The notes under the pieces: model-generated
What the model saw: the letters and a program-made list of their open reading frames with translations, nothing else
Told to the model about the DNA's origin: nothing
Databases searched by the model: none
From: Massospora cicadina
Taxonomy: Eukaryota > Entomophthoromycota > Entomophthoromycetes > Entomophthorales > Entomophthoraceae
Reading direction: 5' to 3'
Length of the DNA: 64,000 nt
Assembly: GCA_022478985.1 (NCBI GenBank)
Contig: JAKSZP010012191.1
Span: 1-64,000 of the forward strand
Shown here: piece by piece, positions 34,297 through 45,671 of the stretch
Layout of the letters: every line of letters starts with the position of its first letter
Position numbering within the stretch: position 1 is the first letter of the stretch
Translations under genes and position numbers: made by a program

Positions 34297-37100
34297 ACTG
34301 GTGCTCACTCAAAATCAGTGACACTCTCAGAAATGGATTCACACAACTAGTTTCTAAGCAGATTCAGCCAATGATAAAGTGACAACAAGATGGAAATTAT
34401 TGCAAGGAATTCTCAGATTATTTTAATACCAGCCTCTAAGGCTCTGATGTGGGTACCTCCTACTCCCTGGATCTTATCACATTGGGGGGAGCGCATCCAG
34501 ATACAAGCCCGATTGACCTTAAATCTGAAAGCATAAAAGCTATGATGGAAACTCTATATCAGTTTTTAGGATTGGTAATCACAAATTGATCCCTCCTTTG
34601 GCCTGTTCTATTACCTTAAGGACCAGGCGATCAAGATGGAGATATACATGAAGTACCATGACGCAACCATGGCATCTCTTGCCAGACGTCTCATAGACAG
34701 TCAAGCAACTAAAAAATTCCTGGTTAACTTTTTTCAACCCTCAATCAAGCATACCCAGAAAATTCTTGCTATAAAAATCTAGAACTCATGAAAATACTAC
34801 CAAGTGCAAGGGGAGGAACAATCTTTCTGAAATGCTCTACTGGACAAACTAAATTCTAGTTTTACTAAAGTTCAAAAAGCAAATGTGGATAATACAAGAC
34901 TTGCTAATGAAGCTCATGAGAGATTAAGCACCCTCAAGGATCTTCTAAACAATGGAGTACTGAAGATAGCTGCAGAAGTTCTTGCTCACCATGAGCTATT
35001 GCACAAATGGGTACAAAAAATGAATACTTGCTGTCAAAAACTGGAAATTCATTTTAATTCTTATTATCTCAGTCAGAATGACTTATCATACATGCCACTT
35101 TGGGCCAAAGAAATCACCAGGAGTTAAATGCAAAGCACAATGACTTCAAGAATTATGGCTGGGTCGAGATGGATACTGTAAACAAAAACTTAAAAGACCT
35201 TGCAGCAAAACCAGCCTTCCTGAATAGGGATGAAGAGGATTCACAAATCAAAGAGAATATCTAAAAAATTTGGACTGTGGTGTCAAGATTTCATGACAGA
35301 AATACTGAAATTACTCATGAGAATTGGAAACTCAGAATGCAATATCAACCAAAAATTCCCAAGTAGACAGTATGGCCAAAGATATTAGAAGCATAAAATC
35401 CAATCAAGTTTTATTTGAAGAGGAGTATAATAACCTTAAAAAAGAATCCAAATCCCTCAAAAAACAAAACTGCCAGTGTTCACCCAGACTTGACAAAAGA
35501 GAAATGGGAAAAAGCTCTGCTCATTCAGCCAAAAACCAGTTTGGAAAAACAACTAAGGGCTGAATTCAAGAATCAGAATACAGTAGTTCAGAGCAATATC
35601 ATGAAATTGAATCATCAGAACTCAACACCGATGTAGAAACTGATCTTTTGAACATCCATTCTATGCCTAGAGTTCTGGAATCAATCCCAACTCCAGATAC
35701 TCCCCAATGGGAAAGAGGGCCAATTCTGAAAAATGATACACCAAGACGTTCAATAAGCAATAAAACCCCTATGCCCAAAACAAGGTGAGATGACTTTAAG
35801 CATTGACTCTACCAAAGTTCAATAAGGATGGGAACGTTCACTCTTTCCTCAAGCTACTTGAAAAAGCAATGAGGGGAGCATCAGACCATGCAAAAGGATC
35901 AGCACTGATAAACTCACTCAATGCCCATGGCCATGACCTCATTATGCCCTATTTGGGCGATGATTGGTCCTATATGGATGCCAAAATTGCAGTGACAAAA
36001 CATTTTGGAGGGCCTGAGAGATTAGAAACAAAAAAAGAGAGCTTCTTAATATTGAATTCAAGCAGAATGAGACTATTAAGGACATTGCTGACAGATTTTT
36101 TCATGAGGCTTAAGTTCTGCATGGGTGTAATGCAATAGATAAGTTTAACGTTAAGATTACAATAAGACAGGGGGTAGAAGGCGAGTCAGTAAGGGCGTAC
36201 AGCTACCAACCTGAAGGTTGCGGGTTTGATTCCCACCCTTTGCACATCGATCAGGGTGCCAGCCAAAGGAAGCTATTGGCGGCTAGTAGTTCTAATACCA
36301 CGAAAAAGCTTACCCATGACGTAACCAGAAAAATTTGAGTCCCGATCTGGAGGTGGAAAAACTTTCTTCTACGGAGTTGACCCTGTTCAGGTTTCATGTC
36401 ATTTCTTTCTTTCAGTAATGCCTGTCCCCTGGTTGGCTTGACTCAGTTAAATAAAGATTACAATAAGACATGCAGTTATGCCCTTATGTGAAATGCACAA
36501 TGTCATGATGCCTTCGTTTGATGGAAGCATGGAAATCCAAGAGCTTACCAATTACTTGAGAAGCTGTTCCCATAACTTTAATACATTTAATTGGCCCAAG
36601 GATCATCAAAAATTCTGATTTTTGGGCCCAAAAAGCAACACTATGTCTGACCAGGGGAAAATTTCCAAACTACTAACCAAAAATTCGAGCAAAAGCATCA
36701 AACAGGACCAATTACATGTCACAACTGTTGTCAAAAGTGGCATTTTGCTAACCAATGCAACAGACAGTCCAACAAAAAGCCTGGGGTCAACGTTGCTCTA
36801 GAAATCAACAGTGACAGTGCGGTGGGAAAAGGGCAGGTGGAGTAGAGGCGTAATGCTTTAACTCCACCAAAGTTCAAACCATTTCACCTGACCCTGGCGA
36901 GCTCTTTAGAGGCAAAGATGTCACTGAAGATAACCATTATCATATTGTGGCCAATGATGTCATGATGGTCACTACTCAGGCCACAGAAAAAGCAACTAAA
37001 CCCTGAAAAATTATTAAAGAAGCTGAGAAGAGGTATCAAAATCTTACTCAAAACAGATTATTGATCAGGGTTTAGATCTCCAACCTTGACGTTCATCTGC
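34297..37100 (+). pseudogene. Gag of element X, split by SINE-B
   Basis: Pieces at 34885-35127 (helical, charged, likely coiled coil), 35324-35636 and 35803-36138 (TLPKFNKDGNVHSFLKLLEK ... WSYMDAKIAVTKHFGG, capsid-like and similar to M1 and F). After SINE-B, a CCHC knuckle CHNCCQKWHFANQC lies at about 36717-36758. The C-terminal part is short and broken. Gag would form the particle and package RNA. Confidence 0.75.
36170..36453 (+). mobile_element. SINE-B (tRNA-derived, about 284 bases)
   Basis: Flanked by an exact 17-base duplication AAGATTACAATAAGACA (36153-36169, 36454-36470). The 5' head has an A-box-like TAGAAGGCGAGTCAGTAAGG and a B box GGGTTTGATTCCC (36222-36233) at tRNA spacing; the body is unrelated and the tail ends TTAAATA just before the duplication. 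It interrupts X gag: the coding sequence resumes at TGCAGTTATGCCC. No second copy was found here, and it is not related to SINE-A. Confidence 0.9.
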
Positions 37101-37269
37101 CCTACCTTTGCTTAACAACGTACAAGTAGCCATTCCCATGAAGATCTTAGCATATAACTTCTCAGATAATTGCTCAAGTCTGCAATCAAACCTGAAATAG
37201 GGCAGTAGTTACAGTATTCACACAATAAGTACCTCTGAAAAATACTCTGAATGTACTTATGTGGATATA

Positions 37270-37776
37270 GCAGTAAACAAGGTGCAAATTGAGCCATTGT
37301 CAATAGTGGTGCTCCTATCAATATAGTCAGCACAAAGTTGATTAAAAAACTGAAAATTGCGCCTGATGGTATCTATGTCAGAAATATGGTACAGCTGGAG
37401 CTCATACAACTAAACTCACTGGGCGAATACAGTACCCTACCTCTCAGATTTAGATTTGTAGTAGTAACAGCACCTGCTATAGTTTTGCCAAATATGAACC
37501 ATGATATCCTAATTGGGACTGATTTCCTAAGGAGATATAGAGTTGTTACCAATCATAAGGACATAATCTCACCATCCTTGGCCAGGCTATTCTGCTTTAC
37601 TATAACCAGGATAGGGCAGTTGAGAAAAAGAAACCCAGCCTATTCATAAATCTGGCCTACAAAGATGGAGTAGTCCAAATCGAGTATGTTAAAGCGCAGT
37701 CAAAGATAAAAACACTACCCACCCAGATCAATGAGTCAAAGGGCATTCTACTTTGGTCAAATCAGCATATTACTAT
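37270..37776 (+). pseudogene. Protease of element X
   Basis: AIVNSGAPINIVSTKLIKKL at about 37293 places N where the catalytic Asp should be. The rest of the fold follows (PAIVLPNMNHDILIGTDFLRRY, about 37480-37540), then YKDGVVQIEYVKAQSKIKTL. M1 has the same layout with DMG, and F with DNG. The region stops at 37776, where M1 is inserted. Confidence 0.7.
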
Positions 37777-38272
37777 TGTTATAAAATTTGCATTATCAAT
37801 GAGATACGTTGTAAACGATTTTCTCAGGGTTCAACTCACTGAGCAATAGGATCAATGATATGAGGATCGTTGCCCTTGAACCAACAGAAATAAACTTATT
37901 AATAAATATGGAGCACTTGCTCCCACTATACTCTTTTAAATAATATAATAGCTATAGCGGCTCTTCTCTGTTCCGCTCACTCTGAACTAATAACAACCTA
38001 AACTCCTCAATCATCTCATCCCGCTTGTATTGTAGTGACTTTGAATATTACCACTTTCATGGCTTAGTAATTCACTTCGCCATACCTCATTAGTTCCGCC
38101 AATTCTTCATTCATTAATTCACAATTACCCAATTCAGGCGATTTCCCGACAGCCCAATATCGCCTCATTTTGAGGTGCTTGAATTAATCATACCCAAAAA
38201 AACTCGGCGGATTCCATCCATTCCACCATCTTGAATTAGGGCTTATTGTCCAGTCATATTGGAATTGCGACA
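37777..38272 (-). repeat. 3' LTR of M1 (left)
   Basis: Starts TGTTATAAAATTTGC and ends GAATTGCGACA on the plus strand. It matches 43205-43699 throughout, including AACTTATTAATA and CTCATCCCGCTTGTATTGTAG. Confidence 0.9.
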
Positions 38273-38584
38273 TTACTCCCTCCTTGACTGTAAGATAAGG
38301 CTCCTATTGCTTATACACCTGGAGAAACTTCGCATGCTCTTGGTTGATGATTCAACTGCTAGCGGGGTCCTTGATAATAGATGCATACATACCTGTCTTC
38401 TCATAACTTCAAATGGCTTAATCCAGATACTGGCCAACTTGTGTTTCCGCCCAAACCCATGTTGATCATGGAATAAAACCATGTCTCTAGCTTTGAATTG
38501 TTCTAGGCCACTTCACTGTGTTTGATCAGCAGCCTGGTTTTTGATTTTTTGGCTAAGCTGAATGAGTATGCTTCAATTTGTAAT

Positions 38585-39235
38585 TTAATCAGTGTATTTG
38601 TTAGGGTGGTCAAATAGCATTGCAGATCCATTCCGCCAGTGTCCTCTACACAAGCATATATGAGCACAGGCAAAGTGGGGTGCCGTCTGTAAAAAAATTG
38701 GAATGGGCTTTTCCCATGGCAAAATGGTAGCTAATGTTGTAGGCAAACACCGTGGTAGAAAGGAGGGTACTTTAATCAAATGGCCTATCTGTGACCAACT
38801 TCCATAGTATGTTCACCAGGGTCCCATTGACCCATTCAACCATTCCGTTGGACTCAGGGTGATATGGGGTTGTTAGAACCCTGCAGATGGCCATCATTTC
38901 ATTGAGCTTGAGAAGTATGTGAGAGATAAAATTGATAACATTGTCAGCAAGGATAAATGCGGACAGCTGTGATGCTGAATGATGCACTCCATTACAAACT
39001 TAGCCACAGTAACTGCCCCCAAGTCCCAAATGGCCCGCACCTCAGCCCACCTGGTCAAGTGGTCAATTGCCACCAGGATATACTTAGACTGGTTAGCTCC
39101 TGTTGGCAGAGGACCAATAACATCAAGGGAAACCGTAGGCCAAGCAAAGTGTGGCTTCACTAACCAGTATGAGGTCTTCCAGTGGAACAGCTTTTCCACT
39201 TGGCACTGGTGACAGGAGGAGATAGTATCAAGCAC
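38585..39235 (-). pseudogene. Integrase of M1
   Basis: Leftwards: zinc-binding CHQC (39215-39195), SLDVIGPLP with the first catalytic Asp (about 39120), ILADNVINF with the second (usually LTDNGTNF; about 38940), ESNGMVEWVN with the Glu (about 38835). Broken between the first and second residues. Confidence 0.8.
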
Positions 39236-39616
39236 TGAAGTTCATGCTTTCCCAGTAATACCGAGGCTGCAATAAATTCCAATGTATTGCGCATGCCACC
39301 ATGCCCAACTTCCTAATGTGCGCTCATGATAATGTTAGGCCACGTTGAAGGTCATGAAAATTTTAGTGTGGAGTTGCCGATCCACTTGTACAACTCACCA
39401 TTTCATTGGAAAGTATTGGCTCGCATTTCATTCAATGCCTAAAATGACTTGCAGCAGCACATCATTTACTCTCCACTGAGTATCTTGTCATACATAATAT
39501 TGCTCAGATCTTCTGTAACTGCAATAGTTGGTAGCCTCAACAAGCAATCAGCATTCTGATGTTTTGCTCCTGGTCGGTGAAGGATCTCGAAGTTGTAAGC
39601 CTGTAGTTTAAGGGAA

Positions 39617-40936
39617 TCAGGCTAGATGACCCTCCGGCTCCTTAAGGTTCTGCAAACAGCATAATGAGGCATGATCCGTTACAACTTTAAACTTTACACC
39701 ATGTGTATATGCTCGGAATTGCTTGTAAGCATAAATCACTGCTAAGCACTTCCGCTCAGTCACAGTATAATTACTTTCATGGATATTCAGGCTTTGGCTG
39801 CAGTAAGCCACTGGGTGCTCCTCCCCTTCATCATCTTTTTGGGACAGAACTGCCCCCACAGCGGAAAGAGATGCTTCCATCTGTACAATGAATTCCTTTT
39901 CAAAATTTGGGTAGCGTAGCACTGGCGCATTGATCAATGCTGTTCAAAGAGTATCAAAGGAGTGTTGAAAGTGTTCCGTCCATACAAACGTGGCATCCTT
40001 TTTTAATAACTCAAACAGCGGACCTCTAATACAACTAAAGTTTGGTATGAATCGGTGATAGTAGCCAACCATCCCTAAAAACTTGTACACATCTTGTTTA
40101 CTGCTTGGTATAGTCATCTTACAAATGGCCTCCACCTTAGCTAATCGGGGCCTCAGACCTGTTTCATCAAATATATAACTGAGGTGCTCTAGCTGATCCT
40201 TAAAAGAGTGGCATTTCTGAGGTTTTATTCTGATGTTGGCCTCAGCAACCGGCGGAATACCTTTTCCAAATGGTTAAGGTGCTCAGAAAACATTCGGGAG
40301 AAAATATTTACATCATCAAGGTATACAATAACGCAGTACAGCTTCAAGTTGCTAAGAATAGTGTCCATCACCCGTTGGAATGTAGCTGGGGCATTACACA
40401 GCTCTTGTGGCATATGTGTCAGTTTAAAAGCCCTTTTGATGTGATAATGGTTCATTTTTTGTGTTCCGCTGCAGGTAACTCAATCTGCAATACCCAGATA
40501 TTAAATCCATGGTGGAGAGTAACGAGCTTCCCCCAACCGGTTCAACACATCATCTATTTGTGGCAAAGGGTATGAGTACTTTTTTGTAATGCTGTTGGGC
40601 TTGCGGTAGTCTATTACTACCCAGTTAGTACCATCCTTCTTCTTGACAATTAGGACAGGGGAAGCCCATGGGCTCTTTGATGGCTTGAGCATACCTTGCT
40701 CCAACAATTTATTGATTTCTGCTGTGACAACTTCTTCCGCTGCTCTAGATTGGTGGATTGGGCGAGATTTGATGGGGATGATCCCCAGTGTCCACTCGAT
40801 GAATCACTCCTTGGGTGCACCTTAAATCATGATCATCAACAGCAAAGATCTCTTTGTATTTTTGAAATAAAGCTTCCGCTTGATCTTTCTGATATTCTGT
40901 TAACCCCATTAAGTTTTCATGCGGTAAAACTGCCAT
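39617..40936 (-). pseudogene. RT and RNase H of M1
   Basis: Leftwards: MGLTEYQKDQAEALFQKYKEIF leader (40936-40745), LLEQGMLKPSKSPWASPVLI and VKKKDG (40700-40630), VIDYRKPNSITKKYSYPLPQ, then MPQELCNAPATFQRVM and catalytic YLDDVNIFSR (about 40330). Connection SKQDVYKFLGMVGYYHRF (40120-40060). RNase H: MEASLSAVGAVLSQ (Asp replaced by Glu), TERKCLAVIYAYK. Four breaks only. Confidence 0.85.
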
Positions 40937-41222
40937 TACACCAGGCTGTGTTTCATTGGGCAGACCAAATTCATCCAGTGAACCAAACTCATGAATCCTG
41001 AGGACCTCCTCAACTAGAATGTAATGTATGAATGCAAATATCTGGTGTCAGCGAATTGCATTGGTATATCCTGAAGATTCACTACCAAGACCTTTATCTC
41101 CCCATGCCACAGAAGTATAATGCCAGGGGCCACGTGAGGCTTGAACCATGATTGGTGATAGGGCCGAATGACCTCCCCATATAGCCCAGCAGGCACTTCC
41201 ACCTCTAACTCAGTGCTTATGA

Positions 41223-41760
41223 TTACTTGGGTCCAGAGGGAATAGATATAGAGCCAGCGGCTCTAAGTGATAGCCTTTGATATTCATAAGTTTGGTGAGG
41301 AAGGGCCCAAGTCTTGCTTTTTAGTTGATGATATCGAACCAAAACCACCCCATCACCATATGCAAGGTTAATTTGAGTCATGTGTACAGTATCCTTTGGC
41401 ATTCCGCTGGAAGTGAAGTAGATTGGGATCCGCTGCCCTAGAATTTTAAATGTCTTTACTGTCATATCAACAACAGTCCCAAAGTGACGCATAAAAGCGG
41501 TTCCAATTAACAGGTCAGAGTTATTGTTTGGTAACACTATAGCTGGGGCTAAAATGACAATCAACCTGAACTGCAAAGGTAGTGCACTGTATTCTCCTTC
41601 AAAACTGTGCTTTCTGCGCCTGCGGACCCATACACCATATGATGCTCTACATCAGGCTTTAATGCTAACTTTGACACTAACTTTGAGGACACTATATTGA
41701 TTGGGGCACCCATATCAACTATTGCGCAAACTCAGGTTTTTGCTACAACAGTGTCACAGT
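41223..41760 (-). pseudogene. Protease of M1
   Basis: AIVDMGAPINIVSSKLVSKL (about 41725-41660) has the catalytic Asp in a D-M-G context in place of the usual D-S/T-G. After a stop, 41576-41223 continues with VILAPAIVLPNNNSDLLIGTAFM and a tail much like that of X. Confidence 0.75.
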
Positions 41761-41808
41761 AAGTACACTCAGAGTAAGATGCATCTGATTGTTTTAAAAA
41801 ATGAACAT

Positions 41809-43136
41809 TTAACTGATCTTTTTTACAAGGAAGCTCATAATACCCTCCCCCAATTTAGGGTATTTTTTAACAATAGCATCCACAGGGAGGGCTTCATTTA
41901 CCCCTTTTAAGAGGAGCGCATCAGCTAATGGATCTGGCTCATCTGTAGGAAGGTAATCGAACAATTGGCAAGCATACGTTTTTGAATGCTCCTGGGAGCC
42001 TGCTTCCGCCATGTCCATGAATTGCGTTCATGTGAGCACATTTACCTCTCAAACTGGCTGCTGATATAGAAATGTGTCATCATACTGGGAAACTTCTGCT
42101 AGCTGTGCAGGAATAGGTTCAGGTGGGACGTTTTGAGTCAGAATAGCGGAGGTAGAGAGTGCCATATCTACTCTGTTCTGACTTTTCCCTGATTATACTG
42201 CTCCCACAGTAGGTAATGAACCTGATGATTACGACAACTCCTAGCCAGGTGTCCTGAGCAACTACACGAAAAGCAATTAACCCCATAAGACCTTTGTCCT
42301 TGATTGTTGTAAAATGGGACACCCAAAAAGGTGGAATGGTATTGAACAGTATAAACAGACACATTCCAGTTGGAGGACTGCTGTTGGCAACTAGGTTGAA
42401 AGTGAGGCTTGTGATGATAATAAGGCCAGGGAATTCCAACTGGCCACTGAACAGGGAGGTATTATTCCATTAAATAAACTAGGCTAGAAGTGGAGGCAAT
42501 TGGTTTCCGCTCTATACTGGGTGGAGAGAAGGTAGCGGATAAACGTCGTAGTATTTGAACAAGTTTAAGCAAAGGTATGTCAACCTCTAAATATGGAGCC
42601 AAGGCATTAAAAAGCTCATGATATGGTTTCACAGCAAAGGTCAACGTTATGCTTATGTCACATTCAGTTAAAACTCCTGTCCCAATTAACACATGGGCTT
42701 CTGCTGAGAATTGATCAGCAAATGCAGTGAGGGTCTCATTATGTTGAGCTCCAATGGTTAGAAACTCAGCCTTCCATTGCACCATTTTTGAAGCTCCTCC
42801 AAACAACTATAGCATAGTATCCTTCACTTTTTGATAGGTAACGGAACTATTGAGAAGATAGCAAGTAACTTGGTCGGCGCTTCCAACATCCAGGGTGGAC
42901 ATTAGTAATTTGGCTTTACATCAATCTGAAGCACCTTTTACTGCAAACTAAAATCGTTTAAAGAATCCATGGATGTTCTCATCAAGATCAAATGGAGGAA
43001 GCTTATTGATACAACGTTCTTGCAGAAACTCCTTCTTCCATTTAAGAACAGCGTACAGGGCAAGCTTTAGTTCTGCATATTCAAAGGTTGCAGAGTTCTG
43101 AGATGATTCCTTAACAAAGCAAGCCTGATATGACAT
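41809..43136 (-). pseudogene. Gag of M1
   Basis: Pieces 43136-42948 (ending NKLPPFDLDENIHGFFKRF), 42806-42462 (capsid: KMVQWKAEFLTIGAQHNETLTAFADQF) and 42362-42168 with an intact CCHC knuckle CFSCSCSGHLARSC. A further open piece at 42018-41809 leads to protease. Four frames with stops between. Confidence 0.8.
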
Positions 43137-43204
43137 GACTAGCAGCTGAGGAACGTTTATCAGTTTATGTGATTGATCAATGGGCCCACTGTAGTGAGCA
43201 CAAC

Positions 43205-43699
43205 TGTTATAAAATTGGCGTTACTGATGAGAGACACTGTAAATGATTTTCACAGGGTTCAACCCACTGAGCAATAGGACAAATGATATGAGGAACTTTG
43301 CTCTTGAACCAACATAAATAAACTTATTAATAGATATGGAGCACTTGCTCCCACTATACTCTTTTATTTAATATAATAACTATAGCAGCTCTTCTCTGTT
43401 CCGCCTATTTTAAGCTATTAACAATCTAACCTCCTTGATCATCTCATCCCGCTTGTATTGTAGTGACTTCAGATGATACCACTTTCATGGATTAGTAATT
43501 CACTTTGCCGTATCTTAATGGTCCCACCAATTCTTCATTCATTAATTCACAATCACCCAATTTAGGCGATTTCCAACAACCCAATATTGCCTCATTTCGA
43601 GGCGCTTGAATTAATCATACCCATAACAACTTGGTGGATTCCATCTGTTTTACCATCTCGACTTAGGGCTTATCATCCAGTCATATCCAAATCATAACT
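43205..43699 (-). repeat. 5' LTR of M1 (right)
   Basis: Matches 37777-38272. On the minus strand it is followed by GTTGTGCTCACTACAG, close to the primer-binding site of X (TGGTGCTCACTC), so both elements probably use the same tRNA primer. Confidence 0.9.
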
Positions 43700-43749
43700 A
43701 CTATACCTTCCAGCGTTCAAGTAATCGTCCAGACTGGACTAACAATTAA

Positions 43750-45656
43750 GTTTCCACTTGAGTTCACATTTGAGTGATTTAATTAAGAAAAATTCAATTT
43801 ACCACCGCCATCTAGCCATGCCATTTTTCAATATGTCTGCAGATCAGCCGCCTGCTGCTCCAATGTGGGGTAGCGGTGCTCCACCACATAGCATTTTCTA
43901 CCCTGTGGGCAAACGTGTTTGCATGGGTCAAATAGCCCACCATCTTCGTCTGGTCATTTTATCCCCCCATGGGATTTAGCACTCCACTTGGCATGCATCC
44001 TCCCTTTTTGCCCCCACCCTCTCGCCCTCCCTTGATCCACAATCCAATTTTGCCTACAAGTTGATTATGGGCATTTATTCCTGTATGCTGACAATGCAAT
44101 TATCAGATTGGCCACCACTGCATTTTCACCGGCTGGCTTTATCAATTTCCACCCTTTTAAGGGATATTTTGATTTTTGGTTTCCAGATGGAGGAGGATGC
44201 TGCAGCAGCGGCTTCTACTTCCCTTATTTTAAAAAATACTCCAATACCCCTACCTGAACTTGCCTGCCTACAGACACCACAATGGTGGTGTCCTTTGCAT
44301 CCCTCCTTCTCACCACCCACCCCAAGTTTTTTACAATAAGCTGATAGCTGGGCTTATGGCTTATGGCTCTCAGCCCAACCTCATCTTTGCTGTTCCCTCC
44401 GTTGCAGAGTGCCTTGCTGCCCCTTGCACAACTGCCACCATTATCCCACACCAATCTGCCATAGCCCACCAAATCCCCCCACGCTCATATTGCAGAAGTG
44501 CCTAAGCACTTTTTTGGGCTCAGGTGGATAATAGTCACCAAATTTGTCCCCTCTGTTTTGGACTTGACCACTCCAAAAAATCCTGCTCCTGAGCCACTTC
44601 CTCTGATGAGGCTTTGAAGCCACATTAAGTGAGTTTGAAATGGGGCATTTTGATGCCCCCTCCCACCCAACATTCTTGTTCAATGGGCCAGAGTGGAAAA
44701 CTGACCCCAACCAAACAAGTACCCACATTAACCCACCCAATTATACTCCCGCCAATCAGAATCAGGCTTGGACTGCTATATGCTCCCAAGCATCCCATTC
44801 GCCCACTACCACCCACCCAACTTCTAACAACACTATTCTCATGAACCAGAATCCATTGGACCTATTGGCTGAGATTGATGAATCAGGTAACATTATCATG
44901 AATGAGCAGCCTGGTCAACCTCTCAGCCAGTTTGATTATGGTCAGGCCATATTTTACTTTCTGATTTTGATGATACCCCACCCCCCAAACGTTTCACTCC
45001 TAAACCCAATGCCACCCCCTACCAAAGTGACCAACAGCTTTCCTTAGCTGCGGTGGCCTCTCACATTGCCCAAACCTACGCAAAGCAGTGGCCAAATCAG
45101 TGGCTCAATACCAATTAGGGCCTCTCACACTCTACTTCCCCCAATTTCCCTAAATCTCCCTGAAGCAATATCTCAAAATTATTTGACAACACTGAAGCCA
45201 CTGTCATGCATGTAGCTAAACTAGAAGATTTTAACCTATCTGCTTAAATCACCCGCCACAGTATCTCTGATTTTTCCCAACTCCCCAAAGCCCTATTCAA
45301 TCTTAACTTCACGTAGCATAATTTGTTGAAGCAGTATACTGCGCTAATTTTGATTTGGAGGTGGAGAACTCATAATAAACTGCCATTTACCTACACTAAG
45401 CTGATGCCCAACGCCCTGGATCTCCACTTTAGTCCGTCTCTCCAACCAACATGACATAGTTGTGGCAAACTCATCTGAAGACAAACCGCCTGACCCCACT
45501 CACCCTCAGCCATGGTGGGTTAGAAGTTTCCGCTCCCCATCTGGTTTGTTGTTTTTGTTTTGTCTTCAATTTTTCTTTTGTTTGGGTACATTTTATTTTG
45601 TTTTTGTGTTTTGGTACTGCCCGTCCTTTAGTCAGTGTACCTCAAATAAATCAATT
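43750..45656 (+). mobile_element. Unknown 1.9-kb retroposed element N1
   Basis: Flanked by an exact 15-base duplication TGGACTAACAATTAA (43735-43749, 45657-45671), which points to target-primed insertion rather than an LTR or cut-and-paste element. Element E's uninterrupted homologue near 60250 supports the empty site. It holds broken frames rich in proline, histidine and serine (43758-43979, 44640-45047) but no RT. The right end, the probable 3' end, is AAATAAATCAATT. It could be a 5'-complete LINE ORF1 derivative or a non-autonomous passenger; I cannot name the family. Confidence 0.75.
44640..45047 (+). pseudogene. Proline-rich ORF of N1
   Basis: An open stretch of 135 residues, rich in P, N, T and S at first, then PLDLLAEIDESGNIIMNEQ and a more hydrophobic part. 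No cysteine knuckle or catalytic motif. The downstream frame (45050-45450) continues with helical, basic sequence such as LLKQYTALILIWRWRTHNK. It resembles the general composition of LINE ORF1 proteins but matches none I know. Confidence 0.35.
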
Positions 45657-45671
45657 TGGACTAACAATTAA

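Larger units (their letters stand above)
37777..43699 (-). mobile_element. Ty3/gypsy element M1 in X pol
   Basis: A complete minus-strand element: LTRs 37777-38272 (496) and 43205-43699 (495) bases, exact 5-base TSD ACTAT (37772-37776, 43700-43704). Gag, protease, RT, RNase H and integrase occur in order. It is close to X in protein sequence but its LTRs differ. X pol continues on both sides. Confidence 0.95.
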
